DNA of 64,000 bases. Source: Calothrix sp. PCC 7103. GTDB taxonomy: Bacteria; Cyanobacteriota; Cyanobacteriia; Cyanobacteriales; Nostocaceae. Positions 27,120-36,324 of the stretch are shown here, in pieces (the first letter of the stretch is position 1; each line of letters opens with the position of its first letter). Under the pieces are notes generated by a model that saw nothing but the letters and a program-made list of their open reading frames with translations, did no database searches and had not been told where the DNA came from. The translations under genes and the position numbers were made by a program. The stretch is from positions 1,409,679 to 1,473,678 of the forward strand of contig NZ_KB217478.1 of the NCBI RefSeq assembly GCF_000331305.1. Reading direction: 5' to 3'.

Positions 27120-28199
27120 ATGAAATCATCTTTAGTATTTAAAAGCCTTATATTACTTGCTTTTAGCTTATCTACATCAATAATTGTTGCTCAAGAATAT
27201 CCTGTTACGGCTAGTAGTGTTGCTGTTACACCATCTGCAAAACCAGTTAGGTTAACTTTATCAGGACATAAGGCGCCTGTACGCGCGGTAGCAATTTCTC
27301 CAAATGGGCAAATCATAGCTAGCGGTGGCGATGATAAAACAGTGAAGTTATGGGATGCTCTAACAGGGAAGTTGCTTTTTGATTTAAATGGACATGTGCA
27401 AAATATTAAATCAGTTGCGTTTACACCTGATGGAACAACGCTTGTAAGTTCTGATACTGAGACTATTAAACTGTGGAATACTAAAACAGGTGAGTTAATG
27501 AAAACTATTACTGCACATAAGAATGGTGTGTTTGCAGCTATTGTTACTCCTAATGGGCAAACACTTTTCAGTACGGGTGCAGATAATACTATCAAACTTT
27601 GGAATATTAAAACTGGGAAGCTTCAACGCACTCTAAAAGCTGAAGCGCGCGTTTTAGCGGTCAGTCCCGATGGTAAAACGTTATTTAGCGGTGGTGAAAA
27701 TGGCGGTAAAATTCGAGTATGGAATTTAGCAACTGGAAAACAACTGCGAACTTTGACACCACCACGTCCCAAGGATGCATTTTCTCAACAGCAGCAAGCA
27801 AGTGGCGCCATTTCTCTTGCTATTAGTCCTGATGGACAAACTTTAATTAGTGGTGGTTATGATGATAGTTTTCAATCTGGACCTTTGCAACAAACTGATG
27901 GTAAAAATCTCAAAGCTTGGAATCTGAAAACTGGGAGGCTAATTTATAATGTTTCGATTGGTGGTGCAGGTGTTGATACGTTGGCTATAAGTCCAAATGG
28001 AAAGGTATTTGTTGCGGGTGGTTTGGGTTATGAGGTTGTATTGCGCGATATTAAGACATCGAAAGCAATTATTACACAAAAAGGTCATGCTGGTGGAATT
28101 TATGGTTTAGCTTTTAGTCGTGATGGTAATACTCTTGTTAGTGGAAGTGGTGATAAATCTGTGAAGGTTTGGCAATTGGCACCTAGTTTGTCATTCTGA
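27120..28199 (+). CDS. Exported WD40-repeat protein, seven blades
   Basis: 359 residues from ATG 27120, chosen because it begins a typical signal peptide (MKSSLVFKSLILLAFSLSTS ... VAQ); the open frame runs further upstream to 27030. Seven WD40 repeats follow (HKAPVRAVAISPNGQIIASG ... VKLWD and so on), enough for one complete beta-propeller. WD40 propellers are protein-interaction platforms. No enzymatic domain is fused. The final residues and stop codon (LSF-stop) lie inside a dispersed REP-like repeat, so the native C-terminus may have been replaced. Confidence 0.9.
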   Translation: MKSSLVFKSLILLAFSLSTSIIVAQEYPVTASSVAVTPSAKPVRLTLSGHKAPVRAVAISPNGQIIASGGDDKTVKLWDALTGKLLFDLNGHVQNIKSVAFTPDGTTLVSSDTETIKLWNTKTGELMKTITAHKNGVFAAIVTPNGQTLFSTGADNTIKLWNIKTGKLQRTLKAEARVLAVSPDGKTLFSGGENGGKIRVWNLATGKQLRTLTPPRPKDAFSQQQQASGAISLAISPDGQTLISGGYDDSFQSGPLQQTDGKNLKAWNLKTGRLIYNVSIGGAGVDTLAISPNGKVFVAGGLGYEVVLRDIKTSKAIITQKGHAGGIYGLAFSRDGNTLVSGSGDKSVKVWQLAPSLSF

Positions 28200-28265
28200 G
28201 CGTAGCGAAGAATCTCGTTTATCTTTAAACTTTTTAGATGCTTCACTACGTTCAGCATGACATTT
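28188..28265. repeat. REP-like hairpin repeat, copy 1
   Basis: TTGTCATTCTGAGCGTAGCG at the left and a matching inverted end, CTACGTTCAGCATGACA, at the right form a long imperfect hairpin. A second copy is at 52611-52727. Here it overlaps the end of the WD40 gene and supplies its stop codon. This family (GTCATGCTGAGCGTAGCGAAGC) is widespread in cyanobacterial genomes. Confidence 0.75.
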
Positions 28266-28460
28266 GTGTTTAAGCAGCTTTATTTTGATGCAAGATGAGT
28301 ATGAATTTCATTGCATACCAAGTGTTGAATATCGCTTTCTGATTACTTTTGTTATTAAACCTTTTATGGCGCTAGCGGTCTTACTTGCCATATAACAAAC
28401 ATCCGTAACCATGATTCCTATTAATTTATAATTAAGTTGTAATTCAGCTTGCACTCCCGT

Positions 28461-28985
28461 ATGCAGATTCCCAAAATCGTTACTAAACGTCTTATTTTAC
28501 GAGGATATGAGGAAAATGATTTAGATGCTTTCACTGATATGTACGGCAATGCTGATGTTATGCGCTACATTGGTTCGGGTCAAACTTCTAACCGTTCTGA
28601 ATCTTGGCGCCTTATGGCAGTTATGTTAGGACATTGGCATCTACGTGGGTATGGGTCATGGGCTGTTGAGGAACGTACTAGCGGTGCCATGATTGGTAGA
28701 GTAGGTTGTTGGCGCCCTGAAGGATGGCCAGGATTTGAGATTGGTTGGATGATTCGACGAGGATTTTGGGGAAAAGGTTTTGCTACTGAAGCGGGTAGTG
28801 CTGCTATGGAATTTGCTTTTGATGAGCTAGAGCAACCGCACGTGATAAGTATTATTCAGCCGGAGAATACTGCTTCTCGACGTGTTGCGGAGAAGTTAGG
28901 AGAGAAGTTAGAGGGTATAATGGAAGTTTTGGGTAAAGAATGTGCGGTTTATGGAATTAGTCGAGAGGAGTGGGAAAATAAATGA
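28461..28985 (+). CDS. GNAT family N-acetyltransferase (RimJ/RimL type)
   Basis: 174 residues from ATG 28461; an upstream TTG at 28449 adds only four residues. N-terminal TKRLILRGYEENDLDAF, the central GWMIRRGFWGKGFATEA acetyl-CoA loop (R-x-x-G-x-G/A type), and SIIQPENTASRRVAEKLG are hallmarks of the RimJ/RimL acetyltransferase group. The family transfers acetyl groups to N-terminal amines of proteins or to small molecules; the substrate is unknown. It stands 40 bp upstream of the S9 peptidase on the same strand and may be co-transcribed with it. Confidence 0.92.
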   Translation: MQIPKIVTKRLILRGYEENDLDAFTDMYGNADVMRYIGSGQTSNRSESWRLMAVMLGHWHLRGYGSWAVEERTSGAMIGRVGCWRPEGWPGFEIGWMIRRGFWGKGFATEAGSAAMEFAFDELEQPHVISIIQPENTASRRVAEKLGEKLEGIMEVLGKECAVYGISREEWENK

Positions 28986-29025
28986 TTGTAATTATTATGA
29001 TTAAATTATCAATATCAAAAACAAA

Positions 29026-31044
29026 ATGTCAGAATACCTTAAAATTGAAGAATTAATTGCGTTGCCAAGGCTGTCAAATCCTTCTATTAGCAATGATGGA
29101 ACAAGCGTTGCTTATGTTAAACGTCAGGTTGATTGGGATAGCAATGTTTATCAATCGCATGTTTGGATTTATGATAATGGTAATACTTACCCATTAACGC
29201 GCGGTAAAAATGAAAGTTATCAACCTAAATGGGCACCTTCTGATAGTGTACATTCTAAGACTTTGGCTTATTTAGCAAGACCGAGTGAAAGGGATAGGAA
29301 AAGGCAAATTTGTATTAAGCCTGATGGTGAGGTTACGGGTTTTCAAGTTTCTTATGCTACTGAAGATATCACCGCGTTTCAATGGGCGCCGTCAGGAGAG
29401 GGATTTTTCTTTATTTCGCGTGAAGTTGAAGCAAAACCCATCAAAAAGCGACGAGAAATTTATGGAGATATTGAGTATGTAAACCGTGAGTACCGCAATA
29501 GTACTTTATTTTATATAGATTTGCAAAAAGGTTTGGATAAAACTTTGCAAGCTAGTAAGTTACCGAAAGATTTACGCGAAGCTAATGAAAACAAAGAGAA
29601 TAATGGCACAAAAGAAGAAAAAGATGAATTATCTGTACAGTTTACATTTTTAAAAAATCTTCATATCCATGACTTTGATGTTGCTAGTAGTGGTAAAAAA
29701 GTTGCTTTGCTTGCTACACCTTCACCAAATTTAGCTGAACAAGACAAAATCGAGATATATATTTTAGATGTAGAGTCTAAGGAAGTTAAGAAACTTGACA
29801 TACCTATTGTTGGTGTTAAGCGTAATATTTTATTTTCTCCAGATAGTACTTGTGTTTGTTTTACTTATTTACGTACTGGCAAATGGTTTGATGATAAGTA
29901 TATAGCTGTATATAATTTAGAAAATAATCAAATTACTAAGCTAACACCAGATGTTACGGGTATTAATGAATGTGTTTATCCGCTACGTTGGACGACTAAA
30001 GGTATTTTAATTTGGTGGCAATATAAAACTAGTAGTAAACTGAGTATATTAAAACTCGATGGCAAAGTAACTCCACTTGTTGAAGATAATAAATCGTATA
30101 TTCAAATTGCTGCAATTAGTTTAGATGGTGAAAATTTTGCCTATATAAAGGGAAATTCTAAGGAGTGTTACGAGCTTTATTATAATGATGTGCGCGTCAC
30201 AAACCAATCGAGTATATTAACGAACAAGGCTTTTGCTCAAAAGGAAGTTATTGAATGGTCTAGTTTAGATAGTACTAAAGTAGAAGGAATTTTATGTAAA
30301 CCTGTTGATTTTGATTCCAGCAGAAAATATCCTTTACTAGTGAGGGTGCATGGCGGGCCTAAATCAACGTCGCTTCCAGTTGCGTTAGATGAGAATACTT
30401 ATCCAATTGAGAGTTTTGTAGAGAAAGGTTTTCTTGTACTATTACCTAATTACCGAGGTAGTAATGGATATGGTGAAAAGTTTCGCAGTTTAAATTATCA
30501 AGATTTGGGTACTGGTGATTATGCGGATGTTATTTCTGGTGTTGATTATTTGATTGGTCTGGGTTTTGTTGATGGTGACAAAACTGGTGTTATGGGTTGG
30601 AGTCAGGGTGGATATATTTCTGCTTTTTGCGCTACTTATAGTAAACGATTTAAAGCTGCTAGTGTAGGCGCCGGAATTAGTAATTGGGTTACTTACTATG
30701 TTAGTACAGATATTTACCCTTTTACCCACTATTATTTAGGCGATACTCCTTGGAATGATATGGAGGTCTATGAGAAAGCTTCACCAATGACTTATATTAA
30801 GAATTCTTGCACGCCAACTTTAATTCAACATGGTGATGCTGATAAGCGCGTGCCAGTATCTAATGCGTATGAACTATATCGAGGTTTATGTGATGTTGGT
30901 GTAGAAACTGAGCTTGTGATTTTTAAGAATATGGGACATGGAGTGAATAAACCTGGTATTGCACGCGCGCTGATGAAACAAAATTTAATTTGGTTTTGTC
31001 ATTATATATTAGGGGAGAGTATAGAGGGATTCTACTTAGATTAG
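29026..31044 (+). CDS. S9 family peptidase (prolyl oligopeptidase / acylaminoacyl-peptidase type)
   Basis: 672 residues. The N-terminal about 400 residues have repeated WAPSG and FSPDS turns of a beta-propeller. The C-terminal alpha/beta-hydrolase has the nucleophile S526 in GWSQGG, D606 in HGDADKRVP and H638 in GHG. The family cleaves oligopeptides, often after proline or removing acylated residues. No signal peptide is seen, so it is cytosolic. A Lys/Glu-rich insertion (about 185-205) interrupts the propeller. A short degenerate copy of the region around residues 548-566 lies downstream at 31211-31269. Confidence 0.94.
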   Translation: MSEYLKIEELIALPRLSNPSISNDGTSVAYVKRQVDWDSNVYQSHVWIYDNGNTYPLTRGKNESYQPKWAPSDSVHSKTLAYLARPSERDRKRQICIKPDGEVTGFQVSYATEDITAFQWAPSGEGFFFISREVEAKPIKKRREIYGDIEYVNREYRNSTLFYIDLQKGLDKTLQASKLPKDLREANENKENNGTKEEKDELSVQFTFLKNLHIHDFDVASSGKKVALLATPSPNLAEQDKIEIYILDVESKEVKKLDIPIVGVKRNILFSPDSTCVCFTYLRTGKWFDDKYIAVYNLENNQITKLTPDVTGINECVYPLRWTTKGILIWWQYKTSSKLSILKLDGKVTPLVEDNKSYIQIAAISLDGENFAYIKGNSKECYELYYNDVRVTNQSSILTNKAFAQKEVIEWSSLDSTKVEGILCKPVDFDSSRKYPLLVRVHGGPKSTSLPVALDENTYPIESFVEKGFLVLLPNYRGSNGYGEKFRSLNYQDLGTGDYADVISGVDYLIGLGFVDGDKTGVMGWSQGGYISAFCATYSKRFKAASVGAGISNWVTYYVSTDIYPFTHYYLGDTPWNDMEVYEKASPMTYIKNSCTPTLIQHGDADKRVPVSNAYELYRGLCDVGVETELVIFKNMGHGVNKPGIARALMKQNLIWFCHYILGESIEGFYLD

Positions 31045-31125
31045 TAGGTTGGGTGGAGGCAATAGTAACCCAACGAATACTCGATATTTTTGATGTTGAG
31101 TTCCGTTCCTCCACCCAACCTCCTA
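31040..31125. repeat. GGTTGGGTGG-type hairpin repeat
   Basis: AGGTTGGGTGGAGGCAATAG near 31048 is matched by the inverted CTCCACCCAACCT near 31112, with GTAACCCAACGAATACTC between. The repeat begins at the peptidase stop codon and could act as a terminator. It is a relative of the element at 25860-25925. Confidence 0.65.
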
Positions 31126-31210
31126 GCGACGACTGCTTGCATTATGTTCTACATACGAAATCGCCTTTTTTCTCATGCAGTTCGGATAAATAAACGGTGC
31201 TTCTACTGGA

Positions 31211-31269
31211 TGGCACCAGAATTAGTAATTGGGTTACTTACGATGTTAGTACAGACATTCACCTTTTTG
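31211..31269 (+). pseudogene. Short degenerate duplicate of an S9 peptidase gene fragment
   Basis: About 59 bp resemble 30667-30725 inside the S9 peptidase gene; translated, ISNWVTYDVSTDIHLF corresponds to ISNWVTYYVSTDIYPF. Upstream in the same frame is a stop codon, and the copy ends soon after. It is a remnant of a second peptidase gene or of a tandem duplication. Confidence 0.7.
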
Positions 31270-31308
31270 CAATTGAAATGAGGTAAGCACTGAAGTGCTT
31301 ATTATTAC

Positions 31309-31350
31309 AAAAACCGGGCTTTTTGTTGCATCGAGTATGAACCCGGTTTC
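31309..31350 (-). terminator. Hairpin terminator of the LRV-repeat gene
   Basis: AAACCGGG and CCCGGTTT arms enclose a loop of about 23 bases. Read on the minus strand, the hairpin is followed by a T-rich run just past the stop codon of the gene that ends at 31363. Confidence 0.6.
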
Positions 31351-31362
31351 AGTAAGAACAAG

Positions 31363-32127
31363 TTATCTTTTTTCTGCTGCTTGGCGAATGTAATATTCTT
31401 TGTCTGTAGCTAACATATTTAGTACAAAATCGGGTGTGCTGGAATTGTTGGCTACAGCAAAACGAATGTCGTAGTCAGAATGAGTTGCTAGTTTTTCTAA
31501 CAAGGTATCTGATGTGTTGCAATTTTTTGCGATGCCAAGCTCAAATAGCCAGTAGTGGTTTTCTCGATTTTGAATTGTGCAGATTCTTTCGAGTATATGA
31601 GATGGGGTATTGGAATTCATTGAAATTCCCCGCAGGACTGCCGCTTCTTGACCTGATAGAGCTTTCAGTTCGGCGAGTTCAACCATGTTATGACCAATTT
31701 TTTCTAGAACTGTAGCTCTGGTATTAGGATTTTCTGCTAGTTGACGTTGTGTCTCTATGTAAATATCTTTGGCTAGTTCTTCGAGGATATCTACTGGTGT
31801 ATTGGAATTACCAGCAACTTGTGAACGCACATCACCTGACTCATCAGAAGCAAGTTGAGTTAAGGTTTCGGGTGGGGTATTGGGATTTGCTGCCAGATAA
31901 AAGCGTATTTGTTCTTCTGCGTCGCTAGCTAGCTTTGATAAAGCTGTTTTTGGAGTGTTGTAGTGTGTTGCGACTGCACGACGCACATAAAAATCTCTAT
32001 GAGTTGCCAAATTACCAAGTGTGTCTGAGTCGGTATTTGAGTTATTTGCTTTCTCTCGACTTTGAATTTTGTCCGGAGTCAATACACTAGTTACGGAAAA
32101 TTCATTTATGTTCGCAGCTGTGTTCAT
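31363..32127 (-). CDS. Leucine-rich repeat variant (LRV) protein
   Basis: 254 residues made almost wholly of tandem units of about 24 residues with the pattern NxNTPxxxLxxLAxDxxxxVRxxVA, characteristic of LRV solenoids (seen in a nitrogen-fixation-associated protein of Azotobacter). At least eight to nine units can be counted. A short non-repeat N-terminus of about 30 residues has no signal peptide. There is no catalytic domain, so a protein-binding role is likely. It is monocistronic, convergent with the S9 peptidase side and divergent from the helicase. Confidence 0.85.
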   Translation of the reverse strand: MNTAANINEFSVTSVLTPDKIQSREKANNSNTDSDTLGNLATHRDFYVRRAVATHYNTPKTALSKLASDAEEQIRFYLAANPNTPPETLTQLASDESGDVRSQVAGNSNTPVDILEELAKDIYIETQRQLAENPNTRATVLEKIGHNMVELAELKALSGQEAAVLRGISMNSNTPSHILERICTIQNRENHYWLFELGIAKNCNTSDTLLEKLATHSDYDIRFAVANNSSTPDFVLNMLATDKEYYIRQAAEKR

Positions 32128-32455
32128 ATGTAGTTGTGGATTATTACACTCTGTTTATAGAGTTCCCGCAAAATCTCAAAAAATTAACGTCTCTTGTATT
32201 GAGTCTTCAAGTTTTGTGAGCGTGTCTTCCTTCTAAGGTAGTAAGTTATACGTGACTATCAATATATAAATCAGTCTTTAAGCTTGTTTACTTTTGCTGT
32301 GGAGGGGTTTAGGTGGTTTTTAGCGAGTAGACTCAGTATTACAATTTATACATAAACCAGTGTAAACGCTGAAGCATTTATTACATATGCACATGTATAT
32401 TTATGATTACGTTGAAAATAAGTGTGCAAGGAGATGGGAGCATCTACTCCCAAAT
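32128..32455. other. Divergent intergenic region, no gene seen
   Basis: About 330 bp between the LRV gene and the helicase gene. It presumably contains both promoters. The helicase frame is open upstream to 32387, but those residues do not resemble the family. A partial GGGAG...CTCCC hairpin lies at 32437-32452 next to the chosen start. Confidence 0.45.
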
Positions 32456-33898
32456 ATGAATCGACTTTCTTCATCTTGGCATGATGTTCGTGCAGCATTT
32501 CGGGATATTTGGGGTTATGAAGATTTTCGTTCGCCCCAAGGAGAAATAATTCGTTGTTTACTCGCGCGGAATGATGCTTTGGTTATTATGCCAACTGGTG
32601 GCGGAAAGTCGATTTGTTTCCAATTGCCAGCGTTACTTCAAACTGGTTTGACGCTGGTTGTTTCTCCATTAGTAGCGTTAATGGAAAATCAGGTACAGGA
32701 ATTACACTGCAAAAAGTTACCTGCTGCACTTTTACACAGCGAGTTGTCATCTATACAACGGCGCCAAACATTAAAAGCGTTGGAAGAACAAAAGTTAAAA
32801 TTATTGTATTTATCACCAGAGACTTTATTTAGTCCACCCGTATGGGAAAGGTTAATTAAACCAGAAATTCAGATTACGGGAATCATACTGGACGAAGCCC
32901 ATTGTTTAACGCAATGGGGGGACACGTTTCGTCCAGCGTATCGAAGGTTGGGGGCAGTGCGTCAAGCTTTACTCAAATTTAAACCTGTGGGAAGTCAGAT
33001 AAGCATAGCCGCGTTTACTGCCACCGCTGACCCCTTAGCCCAAGAGACAATACAAAAAGTTTTAGGATTACAGAAACCAGAAATATTTAGACTTAATCCA
33101 TATCGTTCTAATCTAAATCCGAATGTTCGTATTGCATGGACACCTAATGGTCGTAAGCAACAATTATTAAGATTTATTAAAAATCGACCGAACCAAGCAG
33201 GATTAATTTATGTTCGTCAACGTAGTTCTAGTGAAGAGTTAGCAGCTTGGCTTGAAGAATTGGATTATTCTACAGCAGCTTATCATGCTGGGTTGAATGC
33301 AGAAGGGCGCCGTGCCATTGAAGCAAGTTGGTTAAGCGACAAAATACCGTTTGTAATTTGTACTTCAGCATTTGGAATGGGAGTGAATAAACCGAATGTC
33401 CGATGGGTTGTTCATTTTCACGCACCGTTAATGTTATCAGAGTATGTACAAGAAATTGGGCGCGCTGGAAGAGACGGGAAACCAGCTGAAGCATTAACGT
33501 TAGTTAGCGAACCCACTGGATGGTTAGACCCTGAAGATAAACAAAGGCAGAATTTTTTTGAGTTGAAAATACAAGAACAGCAGATTGAAGCGCAGCAGCT
33601 TGTAAAAAAGTTACCACGACAAGGTGAAATAAATTCTGTAATGGCAAAATTTCCTAATAGTGCAACTGCGCTTTCGCTGCTTCATAGTAATGGTCAATTG
33701 GAATGGCTTGACCCTTTTAATTACAGAATTATTGCGGGAGGGAAGGGTCAAGCAAGTACGCATCTAAATGCTTCTAAACAAATGCATAAGTATTTGTTTA
33801 GTAGGGGGTGTCGTTGGCAGTCTTTATTAAAGGGGTTTGGTTTTGGTGGGGAATCTGAAAATTGGCGTTGTGGACATTGTGATAATTGCCTACGATAG
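32456..33898 (+). CDS. RecQ-family ATP-dependent DNA helicase
   Basis: 480 residues from ATG 32456 (the frame extends to 32387). RecQ motifs: motif 0 FRDIWGYEDFRSPQGEII, Walker A MPTGGGKS, DEAH box (LDEAHCLTQWG), TATADP, and motif VI QEIGRAGRDG. A C-terminal cysteine cluster (RWQSLL...WRCGHCDNC) is the zinc-binding element. It is shorter than E. coli RecQ and lacks an HRDC domain. RecQ enzymes unwind DNA 3' to 5' in recombination and fork repair. The stop codon is followed at once by a perfect palindrome. Confidence 0.93.
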   Translation: MNRLSSSWHDVRAAFRDIWGYEDFRSPQGEIIRCLLARNDALVIMPTGGGKSICFQLPALLQTGLTLVVSPLVALMENQVQELHCKKLPAALLHSELSSIQRRQTLKALEEQKLKLLYLSPETLFSPPVWERLIKPEIQITGIILDEAHCLTQWGDTFRPAYRRLGAVRQALLKFKPVGSQISIAAFTATADPLAQETIQKVLGLQKPEIFRLNPYRSNLNPNVRIAWTPNGRKQQLLRFIKNRPNQAGLIYVRQRSSSEELAAWLEELDYSTAAYHAGLNAEGRRAIEASWLSDKIPFVICTSAFGMGVNKPNVRWVVHFHAPLMLSEYVQEIGRAGRDGKPAEALTLVSEPTGWLDPEDKQRQNFFELKIQEQQIEAQQLVKKLPRQGEINSVMAKFPNSATALSLLHSNGQLEWLDPFNYRIIAGGKGQASTHLNASKQMHKYLFSRGCRWQSLLKGFGFGGESENWRCGHCDNCLR

Positions 33899-33922
33899 GG
33901 AGACGCGATATATCGCGTCTCC
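33899..33922. terminator. Perfect 24-bp palindrome between convergent genes
   Basis: The palindrome, centred on GACGCGATATATCGCGTC, begins directly after the helicase stop and lies just before the pheS stop on the other strand, so it can serve both genes. It shares the GAGACGCGAT arm with the element at 50337. Confidence 0.7.
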
Positions 33923-33925
33923 ACA

Positions 33926-34930
33926 TTAAAATTGTTTTAGGAATCTGAGGTCGCTGGTGTACAGGCGCCTAATGTCGTCCATTTGGTGTAGTACCATTGC
34001 GAAGCGTTCGACACCGAAACCTGCGGCAAAGCCAGTGTATACTTCGGGGTCGTAACCTACTGCGGTGAGAACGTTTGGGTCAACCATTCCACAACCCATT
34101 ACTTCTAACCAGCGTCCGTTCCACTGTAAGTCTACTTCGGCGCTTGGTTCGGTGAATGGGAAGTAAGAAGCACGGAAGCGGATGGGTAGGTCGCCAAATA
34201 TTGAAGTTAAGAATTCTTTTATTGTGCCTTTGAGGTCGGTAAAAGTTAATCCTTCGTCAATAGCTAAGAGTTCAATTTGATGAAAAACTGCTGAGTGGGT
34301 AGCGTCTACATCATCTTTACGATACACTCGCCCTGGCGCCACAATACGAATTGGTGGTTCTTCAGCTTCCATGTAACGTATTTGTACACAGGAGGTTTGT
34401 GTCCTGAGTAAATTTCCGTCAGGTAAGTAAAATGTATCCTGCATGTCGCGTGCTGGATGGTCGGCAGGTGTGTTAAGTGCCTCAAAATTATAATAGTCAG
34501 TTTCCATTTCTGGACCCTGTGCAACGGTATACCCCATACCAACAAATATATCTAAGGCACGGTCGATGATACCATTGAGAGGATGAATACGACCTTGAGG
34601 ACGCTGGTAAATACCTGGCATTGTTACATCTAACGTTTCCGCTTGAAGTTGTGCCTGTATTTTTGCTGCTTCTAATGCGGTGCGTTGTTTATCAAGGCTA
34701 GATTGTAAAGCTTCCTTTACAGTGTTGGCTGCGGCGCCTATTTTGGGACGCTCTTCAGCACTAAGTTTGCCCATACTGCCTAAAAGCACAGACAATTGAC
34801 CTTTTTTGCCTAGATAGTTAACGCGCAACTCTTCTAGTCGGTCAAGGGTGTCAGCGCTACGAATTGCGTTTTCTCCATCAGTACGCAGTGCATTTAGTTG
34901 AGCTTCTAAGTCGTTTTCAGGGTTGCTCAT
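33926..34930 (-). CDS. pheS: Phenylalanyl-tRNA synthetase alpha subunit
   Basis: 334 residues from ATG 34930, the start giving the standard N-terminus ([20 protein letters not shown]); the longer frame to 34996 adds an atypical tail. An N-terminal coiled-coil tRNA-binding arm is followed by a class II synthetase core: [19 protein letters not shown], the DTFYLPD region, [20 protein letters not shown] (motif 2), [16 protein letters not shown], and [22 protein letters not shown] (motif 3). It charges tRNA-Phe as the alpha part of a heterotetramer; pheT is not in the window, consistent with split loci in cyanobacteria. It is divergent from surE. Confidence 0.97.
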   Translation of the reverse strand: MSNPENDLEAQLNALRTDGENAIRSADTLDRLEELRVNYLGKKGQLSVLLGSMGKLSAEERPKIGAAANTVKEALQSSLDKQRTALEAAKIQAQLQAETLDVTMPGIYQRPQGRIHPLNGIIDRALDIFVGMGYTVAQGPEMETDYYNFEALNTPADHPARDMQDTFYLPDGNLLRTQTSCVQIRYMEAEEPPIRIVAPGRVYRKDDVDATHSAVFHQIELLAIDEGLTFTDLKGTIKEFLTSIFGDLPIRFRASYFPFTEPSAEVDLQWNGRWLEVMGCGMVDPNVLTAVGYDPEVYTGFAAGFGVERFAMVLHQMDDIRRLYTSDLRFLKQF

Positions 34931-35225
34931 CTGTTGGTTGTTAATACGTGCTTGGGCAATACTGAGTTTACAACATCTACCCTGAACTGATGTCATAGTG
35001 ACATAATAGTGTAGTATGTATTTAGTTAGTTAGTTATTTATTTATTAATTTTTTATACAGTTGAAAAGTATTTGTAATAAATTAGATTAGCAAAAAGAAA
35101 GTATAATTCTTAAATTCAATCAAATTCAATCAAGTTTTATCCGTTCCTGACTCTGCTTCGATGTTCAACGACAATATCGTTAATGATATTATTTACTAAT
35201 TGTTTATAGCAACACTACTAACTAA
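34931..35225. other. Divergent pheS-surE intergenic region
   Basis: About 295 bp, AT-rich, with short TAGT/TTTA runs near 35020-35050. It must carry the pheS and surE promoters. No T-box or other recognisable RNA regulator was seen upstream of pheS. Confidence 0.5.
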
Positions 35226-36053
35226 ATGAAACTGCTAATTAGCAATGATGATGGGGTTTCTGCTCTAGGTATCCGGACTCTAGCTAACACTTTAGCTCTG
35301 TCTGGTCATGAGGTAACTGTGGTGTGTCCAGACCGGGAGCGTTCAGCAACCGGACATGGACTAACTTTGCATCAACCCATTCGTGCCGAAATAGTTGAGT
35401 CATTATTTCATCCCAGCATCAAAGCTTGGGCTTGTGATGGAACTCCTTCGGATTGTGTGAAGTTAGCGCTGTGGGCTTTGCTTGATTCGGCGCCTGATTT
35501 GGTTGTGTCGGGAATTAATCAAGGCGCCAATGTTGGTACAGAAATTTTATACTCTGGGACTGTTTCGGCTGCTATGGAAGGTTTAATTGAAGGTATTCCT
35601 AGTATTGCTTTTAGCTTGACAAGTCATACAATTCGAGAATTTCAACCCGCAGCAGATTTCGCTTCTATTTTAATAGCCGAACTGGCAAAAAATCCTTTGC
35701 CTGATTTGATGCTGCTAAATGTAAATGTTCCTGCTGTCAAGTGGGAAGAAATAAAGGGCGCCGTAGTTACACGGCAAGGAGTGCGGCGTTACATTGATGT
35801 TTTTGACAAGCGTACTGACCCACGTGGTAAAACTTATTACTGGCTTACCGGGGAAGTTCAAGAAGATATCGAGCCTCCTATTGGCTTAAATTTGCCTCAA
35901 AATATACCAATAGATGTCCATGTTATACGTGATAACTACATAAGTATTACTCCTTTACAGTATAATCTTACTTATTCTAAGGCAGCGACTGAGCTATGCA
36001 AGCGGGAGTGGGGAATTGGTGGTGAGTGGCAAGCTGCTAAACAAACAGAGTAG
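35226..36053 (+). CDS. surE: 5'/3'-nucleotidase SurE
   Basis: 275 residues, normal length. The metal-binding N-terminus [20 protein letters not shown] (D8, D9), the [14 protein letters not shown] segment and [25 protein letters not shown] (with the metal-binding Asn) are diagnostic. SurE dephosphorylates nucleoside monophosphates and is linked to survival in stationary phase. It is a cytosolic single-gene unit and is commonly found in cyanobacteria near ribF. The ATG is preceded by AT-rich sequence with a weak ribosome-binding site. Confidence 0.97.
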   Translation: MKLLISNDDGVSALGIRTLANTLALSGHEVTVVCPDRERSATGHGLTLHQPIRAEIVESLFHPSIKAWACDGTPSDCVKLALWALLDSAPDLVVSGINQGANVGTEILYSGTVSAAMEGLIEGIPSIAFSLTSHTIREFQPAADFASILIAELAKNPLPDLMLLNVNVPAVKWEEIKGAVVTRQGVRRYIDVFDKRTDPRGKTYYWLTGEVQEDIEPPIGLNLPQNIPIDVHVIRDNYISITPLQYNLTYSKAATELCKREWGIGGEWQAAKQTE

Positions 36054-36324
36054 TTACCGTTAGTCAATGCAACAATGACAAAATATAGGCTATAAAGTAG
36101 GAGCAGTTCACAAATCAAGCTTACGCGCATGATTCCTTACAACTGTACAAGGGTAACGGCAGTACTTTTCTATGTTTAGAAACTTTGGAAAGTAAAATGA
36201 AATTAGGTATATAGCATTACCAGTGAATTCACGCTTGCTGCCATTTGGTTTTATATAGCGTATAAACTAAACAAAACCAGTCACGTTTTAAATCGCCCAC
36301 TCAGTATCAAGCTTTGACTAACTC

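Noticed and set aside
27191-27595. 134-codon minus-strand frame opposite the WD40 gene
   Set aside because: Shadow created by the repeated WD40 codons; the plus strand has signal peptide and seven repeats.
32437-32454. GGGAGCATCTACTCCC near the helicase start as a second MITE end
   Set aside because: Only the first nine bases match the MITE terminus, and no partner end or target duplication was found.
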